Positions 57,155-64,000 of a DNA stretch of 64,000 nt are shown piece after piece. Under the pieces are notes generated by a model. The model saw only the letters and a program-made list of their open reading frames with translations. It searched no databases and had not been told where the DNA came from. Numbering within the stretch: the stretch's first letter is position 1; each line of letters starts with the position of its first letter. This DNA is from Frigidibacter mobilis (GTDB taxonomy: Bacteria > Pseudomonadota > Alphaproteobacteria > Rhodobacterales > Rhodobacteraceae), in assembly GCF_001620265.1 (NCBI RefSeq), contig NZ_CP012661.1:2480001-2544000 (forward strand), read 5' to 3'. Made by a program: the position numbers and the translations under genes.

Positions 57155-60100
57155 ACGAACTTCCGCAAAACCTTGCCGGGCGGCTGGCGGAGATGTTCAT
57201 CTCTTCGAAACTGACGGTGCTGACCATCATGTCGGTCGTTGTTTTCGGAGCCATCGCCGTGGTGTTCACCCCGCGCGAGGAAAATCCCCAGATCAACATC
57301 CCCTCCGCACAGATCACGGTGCAATTGCCGGGCGCGTCTAGCCTGGAAGTGGAAAGCCTGATCGTGACCCCGTTGGAGGCGATCGTCAGCGAAATCACCG
57401 GCGTCGATCACACCCAGGCCGTGGCGATGAACTCGGTTGGCGTGGTGGTGGTGCAATTCAAGGCCGGCGAGAACAAGGAAGCCAGCCTGATCAGATTGTA
57501 TGACCGGATTTTCAGCAATCTCGACCGGATACCCTCTGGCGCCGGCACGCCGCTGATCCGGGCCATTGACGCAGACGATATCGCGGCGGTGACGGTCACG
57601 CTCTCCTCCACCGTCTATGACGACTACGCCCTGAAACGCATGGCGGACCGGATCGCGGAGCGGCTGCACAGCCTGCCGAGCGTGTCGGTGGTCTCGGTCG
57701 AGGGCGGGCGCGACCGGGAAATCCGCGTCGACCTCGACCCCGACCGGCTGGCGGCCTATGGCGTGCCGCTATCGCGTGTGCGTGACACGCTGACCGGCAA
57801 CAATTTCGGGACCCCGGTCGGACATTCGGTGCGGGCTGGCACGGTGCACATGGTCACCGTCAAAGGGTTCTTCCAGGACGCGGACGATGTGCGCACCCTG
57901 ATCGTCGGCCAGAACGAGGGTCGGCCGATCTACCTGGGCGACGTTGCCGACGTCGTTGACGGCCCACCGATCGAGCCCGCGCAGCTGAGCCGGTTCAGCT
58001 TTGGCGCTGCCGATCCGAGGTTTTCGGAACTCGGCGGTCAAGACCTGGCGGCCGTCACGCTCGCGGTGTCCAAGAAGGCCGGGGCAAACTCGGTGTTCAT
58101 GGCCGAGGATGTGATCGCGCGCATCGAGCGGATGCAGGCCGAATTCCTGCCGCGCGACGTGCAGCTTGTCGTCACCCGCAATGACGGCGAGACCGCCAAT
58201 GCCGCCGTGAACCTGCTGATCGAACATCTCGGCATCGCCATTGCCACGGTCTTGCTCATTCTGATCCTGTTTCTGGGCTGGCGCGAGGCGCTGATCGTTG
58301 CGATCTCGGTGCCACTGGTGCTTTTGGTGACTGTCGGGGTCGATTTCGTTGCCGGGATCACCATCAACCGGGTCAGTCTCTTTGCCCTGATCCTGTCACT
58401 TGGCCTTTTGGTCGACGACGCCATCGTCGTGATCGAGAACATCCATCGCCACTACGCCCATGGCCGCAAAGGCCACGACAGCAAGCGGGACATCACCATT
58501 CGTGCCAGCGCCGAGGTTGGCGGCCCCGCCAATCTGGCGACAGCGACGGTCGTTGTGGTGTTTGCCTCGCTGGTGCTGGTCAGCGGCATGCCGGGGCAGT
58601 ATTTCTTTCCCGTCGCGGTCAACGTGCCGATCGCGATGGTGGCATCGCTGTTCTTTGCCTATACGGTGACCCCCTGGGCCGCGTATCGCTGGCTCGATCT
58701 GGGCGCGCACGGGGAGGCGGGGGCGGTGGAGCAACGTCCGCACCGGCTGGCGCGCGCCTATCGCCGGCTTCTGTTGCTTGCGATGCAGCGGCGTTCCGCG
58801 CGGCTGGCGCTCTACGCTGTCACGTTGGCAATGCTGTTACTGACGGTTCTGCAACCGGCATGGCAATTCATCCGTCCCGAAGGCGTCGTCGGACCGAAGC
58901 CGTCGTTTGGCGTCGCCATGGCCTTCCTGCCCAAGGACGACGCCAATTCATTCAATGTGGCGTTGTCGATGCCGGAATCGACCCCGGTCGAGACCACCGA
59001 CAGGCTGGTGCGCGAGGTCAATGCGGTGCTGGTCCACCATCCGCTGGTGACCAACACGCTAAGCTGGATCGGGCGCTCCGGGGTCGCGGACCAGATGGCG
59101 TTGATGCGGGGAACGGCTGACCTGACCGGCCAGAACATCGCGGAAATCCGCGTCAACCTCATCGACAAGCATCTGCGCACCACCTCCTCCATCGAACTGG
59201 TGCGCGACCTGCGCCCGCAGCTCGTCGCAATCGGTGCCGCCTATCCCGGCGCCAAGGTGCAACTGGTTGAAGTACCGCCCGGACCGGCGATGCGCGCCAC
59301 CGTTCTGGCCGAGATCTACGGCGATGACCTTGCGATCTTGCGCAGCCTGTCGGACCGCGCCGAGGCCATCTTCAACGACACCTACGACATGGTCGATGTC
59401 AGCACCTCGCAGCCGGAAGATGTGAACGAGTACAGGATCATCGTCGATCAGGAAAAGGCCCTGCTGTCCGGCGTCAGCACAGCGCAGATCGGGCAGGTCT
59501 TGCGGGTTCTGTTCGAGGGCGAGGTCGTCGACCGTCTCCACCTCGACGACGAGAAGAACGTGGTGCCGATCCGGGTGCGCGTGCCAAACAGCCAACAGCT
59601 CGATCCGACACGGCTGGAAACGGTGTTCGTCGAGAACGCTGCCGGCCAACACCTTGCCCTGTCCGAGCTTGTGAAGGTCGTGCCAGGCACCCGCGACCGG
59701 CCGATCCTGCACAAGGACAACGAACGTGTGACCTTCGTCGGCGGCGAGTTGGCGCAGACTTCGCAACTCTATGCCATCGCCGCCCTCGACCAGCGGTTTT
59801 CCGGTCTGGAGGTCGGCAACGGAGTGTCACTGGAAACCGGTAACCTGACCCTGGCATCGACGCCACCCGACACGATCGGAAAATATCAGCTTCTGTGGAA
59901 CGGGGAAATCCGGCTGATGCTCGACACCTACCGCGACATGAGCATGGTCCTGGGGCTCGCGCTTTTGCTCGTGTTCTTTCTGCTGGTCGGATACTACAAG
60001 TCGTTCAAGACACCGATGGTCGCGATGGCGTCGATCCCGCTCGGGCTGATCGGCGTCTTCCCGGGGCACTGGCTCATGGGGGCGGATTTCTCGGCGACAT

Positions 60101-60423
60101 CGATGGTGGGCATCATCGCGCTGGCTGGCGTCGCCATTCGCAGTTCGCTGCTGATCATCGATTTCATCCGCGAGAACCGGGCTCAGGGCATGGATCTGCA
60201 GGAGGCCGCTTATCAGGCCGGGGTGATCCGTGCACGACCGATCCTGCTGACCACGCTTGCCGTGGTGCTGGGGTCTTCGATCATGCTGACCGATCCGGCC
60301 TTCGGTGGCCTGGCAATCAGCCTGATCTTTGGCACCATTGCCTCATCGGCGCTCTCGATCATCATCGTGCCTCTGCTCTACTACGGTGTGGAAAAGCGCA
60401 GCACAGACCGGGTCGAGCCCTGA
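57151..60423 (+). CDS. RND efflux pump, inner-membrane transporter
   Basis: A 1,090-residue HAE-1/AcrB-like proton-driven exporter. Recognisable: PREENPQINIPSAQITVQLP, the porter domain (SVEGGRDREIRVDLDPDRLA), the proton-relay helix region LGLLVDDAIVVIENIHRHYA (paired acidic residues DD), a second half SMVGIIALAGVAIRSSLLII and ILLTTLAVVLGSSIMLTDP. Complete and undamaged. No outer-membrane channel gene is linked, so a TolC-like protein elsewhere must complete it. Substrate unknown. Confidence 0.95.
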   Translation: MNELPQNLAGRLAEMFISSKLTVLTIMSVVVFGAIAVVFTPREENPQINIPSAQITVQLPGASSLEVESLIVTPLEAIVSEITGVDHTQAVAMNSVGVVVVQFKAGENKEASLIRLYDRIFSNLDRIPSGAGTPLIRAIDADDIAAVTVTLSSTVYDDYALKRMADRIAERLHSLPSVSVVSVEGGRDREIRVDLDPDRLAAYGVPLSRVRDTLTGNNFGTPVGHSVRAGTVHMVTVKGFFQDADDVRTLIVGQNEGRPIYLGDVADVVDGPPIEPAQLSRFSFGAADPRFSELGGQDLAAVTLAVSKKAGANSVFMAEDVIARIERMQAEFLPRDVQLVVTRNDGETANAAVNLLIEHLGIAIATVLLILILFLGWREALIVAISVPLVLLVTVGVDFVAGITINRVSLFALILSLGLLVDDAIVVIENIHRHYAHGRKGHDSKRDITIRASAEVGGPANLATATVVVVFASLVLVSGMPGQYFFPVAVNVPIAMVASLFFAYTVTPWAAYRWLDLGAHGEAGAVEQRPHRLARAYRRLLLLAMQRRSARLALYAVTLAMLLLTVLQPAWQFIRPEGVVGPKPSFGVAMAFLPKDDANSFNVALSMPESTPVETTDRLVREVNAVLVHHPLVTNTLSWIGRSGVADQMALMRGTADLTGQNIAEIRVNLIDKHLRTTSSIELVRDLRPQLVAIGAAYPGAKVQLVEVPPGPAMRATVLAEIYGDDLAILRSLSDRAEAIFNDTYDMVDVSTSQPEDVNEYRIIVDQEKALLSGVSTAQIGQVLRVLFEGEVVDRLHLDDEKNVVPIRVRVPNSQQLDPTRLETVFVENAAGQHLALSELVKVVPGTRDRPILHKDNERVTFVGGELAQTSQLYAIAALDQRFSGLEVGNGVSLETGNLTLASTPPDTIGKYQLLWNGEIRLMLDTYRDMSMVLGLALLLVFFLLVGYYKSFKTPMVAMASIPLGLIGVFPGHWLMGADFSATSMVGIIALAGVAIRSSLLIIDFIRENRAQGMDLQEAAYQAGVIRARPILLTTLAVVLGSSIMLTDPAFGGLAISLIFGTIASSALSIIIVPLLYYGVEKRSTDRVEP

Positions 60424-60510
60424 GGCAAGGCGGGTGGCCCAGACAGTGGCGCAGACCTTGGCGCAGACAAGGCACAACCCGGCGCGAACGGAGAGCCGAA
60501 GGAGGGCAAA

Positions 60511-61410
60511 ATGCCTGCGAAAATCGGTCTGGCATTGGGAAGTGGCGGCGCGCGAGGCTGGGCGCATATCGGCGTTCTGCGCGCCCTGGACGAGATCGGC
60601 ATCCGCCCCGACGTGGTCTGCGGCACCTCGATGGGCGCTGTGGTCGGGGCGGCCTATGCGTCGGGTGCGCTCGACGCGCTGGAACATTATGCAAACGCGC
60701 TGACCCAGATCCGGGTGCGGCGGATGCTGGATGTCAACCTGGCCTCGGGCGGGCTGATCGAGGGCAAACACATCGTCCGGCTGCTGTGCGATCTGGGTTT
60801 CAAGCCGACCTTTTCCGAGGTTGATCTGCCCTTTGTTGCGGTGGCCACCGACATGGCACAAGGGCGCGAAATCTGGTTGCGTTCTGGCAACCTGGTGGAA
60901 GCGGTCCGCGCCTCGATCGGTATTCCGGGTATCTTCTCGCCGGTCTGGGCCGAGGGGCGCTGGCTGCTTGACGGCGGCATGAGCAACCCGGTCCCGGTCT
61001 CGGCCTGCCGCGCCCTCGGGGCGGAGGTGATCATCGCGGTCAACCCGAACTCGCGTCTCTACCTGCCGCAGCGTGGCACCGAAGTTGAAGAGACGACGCG
61101 GTTTTACGGGATGGAGGCCGTTCTGGGCACTGCTCCGGCCCAACTGCGGCCGCTGTTGCGCAAATACCTTGGCGGCAACGGAAAACCGGCCCGCCCGACC
61201 CCGGGCTATCTGTCGGTGTTGTCGACCTCCATTAACCTCATGACCGATCAGATCCTGCGCAGCCGCCTGGCCGGCGACCCACCGAACGTGATGGTCGATC
61301 TCGACCTGCAAGACATGACCGCTCTCGACTTCACCAAGGCGGAAAGGGCGATCACGCATGGCCGCGACGCGATGATGGCCAAGGCCGGCATTCTGAAACA
61401 GATGCTTTGA
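60511..61410 (+). CDS. Patatin-like phospholipase
   Basis: A 299-residue lipid hydrolase of the RssA/patatin family. Oxyanion-hole GSGGARGWAHIGVLRALDE, nucleophile GTSMGAVVGAAY (Ser), and catalytic Asp in LLDGGMSNPVPVSACRALGA form the Ser-Asp dyad. No signal peptide, so cytoplasmic. ATG 60511 follows GGAGGGCAAA. It may trim membrane lipids; converges on the UbiB-type kinase gene. Confidence 0.92.
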   Translation: MPAKIGLALGSGGARGWAHIGVLRALDEIGIRPDVVCGTSMGAVVGAAYASGALDALEHYANALTQIRVRRMLDVNLASGGLIEGKHIVRLLCDLGFKPTFSEVDLPFVAVATDMAQGREIWLRSGNLVEAVRASIGIPGIFSPVWAEGRWLLDGGMSNPVPVSACRALGAEVIIAVNPNSRLYLPQRGTEVEETTRFYGMEAVLGTAPAQLRPLLRKYLGGNGKPARPTPGYLSVLSTSINLMTDQILRSRLAGDPPNVMVDLDLQDMTALDFTKAERAITHGRDAMMAKAGILKQML

Positions 61411-61438
61411 CCCGGCGATGACCCGCTGGTCCGCGCGC

Positions 61439-63109
61439 TCAGTCCTTGCGGCCGCGCAGGATCGACCACACGAGCCACAGCCCGCCCGCCACCGCGCCAG
61501 AAAAACCCGCCATGGCAAAGAACCCCAGCCCGACCGGCAATTCGCCCCCGACTACGGTCATCACGATCGACGATCCCATGATCAACGCGGCGATCAGGAT
61601 ACCCAGTGTCACGCGCGTGATGGTTCTGTCGAAGCGGTCCATCAGATGGTCCAGTTTGCGGACCTCGATGCCGAAGGACAGCTTGCCTTGCTGCGCGTCG
61701 ATCAGCAGGCGGCGCAGGTCTTCGGGCAGCCGGCCCATCAGCCCGGCCCCTGCCAGCAGGTGACCGCGCGCGGAGTGGGCAAGCTGTGCCGGGGAAAAGC
61801 GTTCGAGCATCAGGCGGCGCAGGAAGGGTTGCGCGGCGGCGACCATGTCGAACTCGGGGTCAAGCTCGCGTCCCATGCCGTCAAGCGTGGTGAACGCCTT
61901 GAGCAGCATCGTCAGGTCCGGCGGCAGCACCAGATCGTGCGCGCGCACCAGCGCGACCAGGTCGAGCACCAGCGCCGAAAGGTTCAGGGACTTGAGCGGC
62001 ATCCCGTGAACCCGGTCGATGAACCCGTCAATGCGGTTTTCGAGGCCGGGGTTCGCGCCGGCATCGGCCCAGTCCAGCAGGATGCTCGTCACAGCCTCCG
62101 GGCGCCGGTCGACGATGCCGGTCAACAGGTCAACCAGTTCGTCGCGCCGCCGCCGCGACAAGTGCCCGACCATGCCGAAGTCGATGAACACGATCTCGTC
62201 GCCAGGCAGGTAGAACACGTTGCCCGGGTGTGGGTCGGCGTGGAAGAACCGGTCTTTCAGCATCATCTGCAACATCGCGTCGGCGCCGCGCGCCGCAATC
62301 CGGCGCAGATCAAGCCCGGCGCGGCGCGCCGCCTCCAGATCGGTGCCCGGCGTGCCCGCGGCGACATCCTGGACACTCATGATCTCGCTGGTCCATTGCC
62401 AATGGACGCGCGGCACATGGATATGTACGCAATCGCGAAAATTCTCCGCGATGCGCTCGGCGTTGCGGCATTCATTGGCCAGATCAAGCTCGGTCCGGAT
62501 CGAGCGCGCGAACTCCGCCACAACGTCATCTGGCCGAAACCGCCGGATTTCGGCGCTTTCGGCCATGGCTATATCGACCAGCCAATCCAGAAGCCGCAGA
62601 TCGGCCTCGATCTTGGCGCGGATGCCAGGGCGGCGGATCTTGAGAACCACCTCGCCGCCGTTCTCAAGCCGTGCGCGGTGAACCTGCGCGATCGACCCGG
62701 CGCCCAGGGGAATGGGATCGATCTCGACGAAATCGTCGATCAACGGATGGCCGCGCTCGGCGTCGACTTCCTCCAGCAGCGCCGCAAAGGGCACAGGGGG
62801 CACGCGGTCTCGCAGTTTCTCCAGTTCGGCGATGTAGGCGGACGGCAGCAGATCGGCCCGGGTCGACAGGATCTGCCCGAGCTTGACGAAGGTCGGCCCC
62901 ATTTCCTCCAATGCCATGCGCAGGCGCTGCGGCGGCGCGAGATCGACCGACGCGACGGCGTCCGAGGGTTTCAAGACCCGCCCGGCCTTGCGTGCAGCCC
63001 CGGTCAACCCAAGACGCCCGATCAGGTCGCCAAGTCCGTGCCGGATCAGGATTGTGGCCAGTTGCGCAAGCCGCCCCAGGTCACGCTGCATGCCAATCGG
63101 GTCGCGCAA
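61439..63109 (-). CDS. UbiB/ABC1-type atypical kinase, membrane-anchored
   Basis: A 556-residue AarF/ABC1/UbiB kinase-like protein: GPTFVKLGQILSTRADLLPS (the KxGQ motif), PLGAGSIAQVHRARLENGG (Ala-rich loop), VLKIRRPG (Lys), HADPHPGNVFYL and IDFGMVGHLS (the catalytic/DFG-like site), with two C-terminal transmembrane helices (TLGILIAALIMGSSIVMTVV, GFFAMAGFSGAVAGGLWLVW). Such proteins aid ubiquinone assembly or membrane-lipid extraction; outside a ubi operon its target is open. Follows the DUF6781-like gene by 2 nt. Confidence 0.9.
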   Translation of the reverse strand: MRDPIGMQRDLGRLAQLATILIRHGLGDLIGRLGLTGAARKAGRVLKPSDAVASVDLAPPQRLRMALEEMGPTFVKLGQILSTRADLLPSAYIAELEKLRDRVPPVPFAALLEEVDAERGHPLIDDFVEIDPIPLGAGSIAQVHRARLENGGEVVLKIRRPGIRAKIEADLRLLDWLVDIAMAESAEIRRFRPDDVVAEFARSIRTELDLANECRNAERIAENFRDCVHIHVPRVHWQWTSEIMSVQDVAAGTPGTDLEAARRAGLDLRRIAARGADAMLQMMLKDRFFHADPHPGNVFYLPGDEIVFIDFGMVGHLSRRRRDELVDLLTGIVDRRPEAVTSILLDWADAGANPGLENRIDGFIDRVHGMPLKSLNLSALVLDLVALVRAHDLVLPPDLTMLLKAFTTLDGMGRELDPEFDMVAAAQPFLRRLMLERFSPAQLAHSARGHLLAGAGLMGRLPEDLRRLLIDAQQGKLSFGIEVRKLDHLMDRFDRTITRVTLGILIAALIMGSSIVMTVVGGELPVGLGFFAMAGFSGAVAGGLWLVWSILRGRKD

Positions 63110-63111
63110 GA

Positions 63112-63810
63112 TCAGCCGTCTTTCGGGTCGGTTGGCGACGCAGGCGGCGAGGTGACCTGGTGCGGCGCAAGACCCTCGGCCAGACCCGACAGAATACCGC
63201 TGCCGATTGCCGCGATGGTGGAAAGCCCGCCGCGTGTGGCCCGGCCAACGTCTTTGAGATCGGGCAGATGCGGCTTGGACGCGGCCCCAAGGCCGGAATG
63301 TGTCACCTGTCGCACGGCACGCGCCGTGTCGGTCCCCACGTGCTCGAAGTGGCGCGCAAGGTCTTCGACGATCCCGCGCGTCGCGCTGGTGCTTGTCTTG
63401 GCAAACGAGACCACGAGGTCCTGGAACAGGGTCTCCAGCGCGTGCAGGTCGTCAAGCGCCTGGCGAAGATCATTCTCGGTGAAGGCATCCGCTCGACCGG
63501 CCGCCTCTTCGATTGCAAGGTGCGAGGCCTGCGCGGCGCTCGCGAGCGCTTCGTCGAGCCCTTCGGCGGCCTCGCGCAGGCCTTGGGCCGTCTCGGCGCT
63601 GCCCTCCGGTGCGCCCGCGGCGGCTCCTTCCAGCACGGCGGCAGCAACAGCGCGGATATGGTCCTGCGTCAACGGCTCGCGGCTGAGCGCGCGGATCACG
63701 AGATCGCGCACCGCGTCGTGGATGTTCTCGCTCTCCGCCACGGCCCGGCGCGCCGTCTCGCGAATATCGGTGCCACCAGTTTGCGACATGGCCTGCTCGC
63801 CGTTCGTCAT
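63112..63810 (-). CDS. DUF6781-like helical protein
   Basis: A 232-residue, Ala/Glu-rich helical protein starting MTNGEQAMSQTGGTDIRETA, then SENIHDAVRDLVIRALSREP and RADAFTENDLRQALDDLHAL, with a Gly/Ser hydrophobic segment near the C-terminus (GGLSTIAAIGSGILSGLAEG). Matches the general pattern of DUF6781, a family of unknown function found near stress and polyhydroxyalkanoate genes. ATG 63810 has AGGAGG at 4-9 nt. Co-transcribed with the UbiB-type kinase. Confidence 0.65.
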   Translation of the reverse strand: MTNGEQAMSQTGGTDIRETARRAVAESENIHDAVRDLVIRALSREPLTQDHIRAVAAAVLEGAAAGAPEGSAETAQGLREAAEGLDEALASAAQASHLAIEEAAGRADAFTENDLRQALDDLHALETLFQDLVVSFAKTSTSATRGIVEDLARHFEHVGTDTARAVRQVTHSGLGAASKPHLPDLKDVGRATRGGLSTIAAIGSGILSGLAEGLAPHQVTSPPASPTDPKDG

Positions 63811-64000
63811 GGCAACCTCCTGCCTGGGTAATGATCGCAGTCGCCGCGACAACCGCCAACAGCGATCAGGAACTCCGAACCTCAATCAGATTCAGATTAC
63901 GGAAAAGGCACCAAGGTGCCGTGACACAGATCAATGTCCAGCGCTGGCAAGGCCCGGCAAAGCAATTTTCGCTGGTGGAAGGCTTTTATCGGCATCTCGC
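63811..64000. other. Gene-free end of the window
   Basis: 190 nt upstream of the DUF6781-like gene. It contains GCACCAAGGTGC, a 12-bp palindrome at 63909-63920, and TGACACAGATCAATG just after it, loosely like a half FNR/CRP site. No reading frame reaches a recognisable product before the window ends. Confidence 0.4.

Overview
The window is GC-rich chromosomal DNA from an alphaproteobacterium, most likely a member of the Rhodobacteraceae/Paracoccaceae (Rhodobacter, Paracoccus, Gemmobacter or a relative). This rests on the gene order DUF177-rpmF-plsX-fabH-ihfA-merR-tRNA-Pro, the dgt-argS-SPOR-nagZ-scpA-scpB run, the ornithine-lipid acyltransferase OlsB, a double-length dCTP deaminase, and intergenic hairpins built around a GGATATTT core. 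No species call is possible from sequence alone.

Region 1 (1-6.3 kb) is the Entner-Doudoroff and oxidative pentose phosphate block: edd and eda on the plus strand converge on a zwf-pgl-pgi operon on the minus strand. A LacI-type palindrome lies just upstream of zwf. Together these genes take glucose-6-phosphate to pyruvate and glyceraldehyde-3-phosphate.

Region 2 (6.4-24.2 kb) is mostly housekeeping: a radical SAM protein, an HNH nuclease, olsB, msrB, bamE, the rpmF-plsX-fabH lipid operon, ihfA, a MerR regulator, tRNA-Pro(GGG), dcd, an orphan ferredoxin/ASKHA reactivator, a 49-residue acidic peptide with a Cys/aromatic tail, tRNA-Gly(CCC), ridA, yqhA and a NUDIX hydrolase, followed by an adhP-aldehyde dehydrogenase pair.

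Region 3 (24.3-42.2 kb) starts with an AcoR-like regulator of that pair and a lower-GC coupled pair of unknown small genes. It continues with rlmE, ppx, a RatA/COQ10-like gene, hpt, a dihaem cytochrome c, an outer-membrane protein, the scpB-scpA-nagZ-SPOR-argS-dgt block, erpA and xthA.

Region 4 (42.2-51.9 kb) is a mobile patchwork. It holds an IS6-family fragment inside a truncated LLM oxidoreductase, an MFS transporter, an IS1380-family remnant joined to a beheaded HxlR regulator, an intact yhiI-rbbA-yhhJ-type ABC exporter operon, and another transposase remnant. Two diverged copies of a ~220-bp repeat sit in front of the MFS gene and of a coiled-coil stress-type gene, in inverted orientation.

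Region 5 (51.9-64 kb) looks like an envelope or stress island: two sll1863-like helical proteins, an acyltransferase and glycosyltransferase transcribed away from a TetR-RND efflux operon with a palindrome between them, a patatin-like lipase, and a UbiB-type kinase with a DUF6781-like partner.

Four otherwise intact genes (eda, the radical SAM gene, the dihaem cytochrome c and the 52.6-kb helical gene) each appear to lack a single base inside a G/C-rich run. That pattern points to sequencing or assembly error at least as much as to real pseudogenes. No CRISPR array or canonical defence system was seen.
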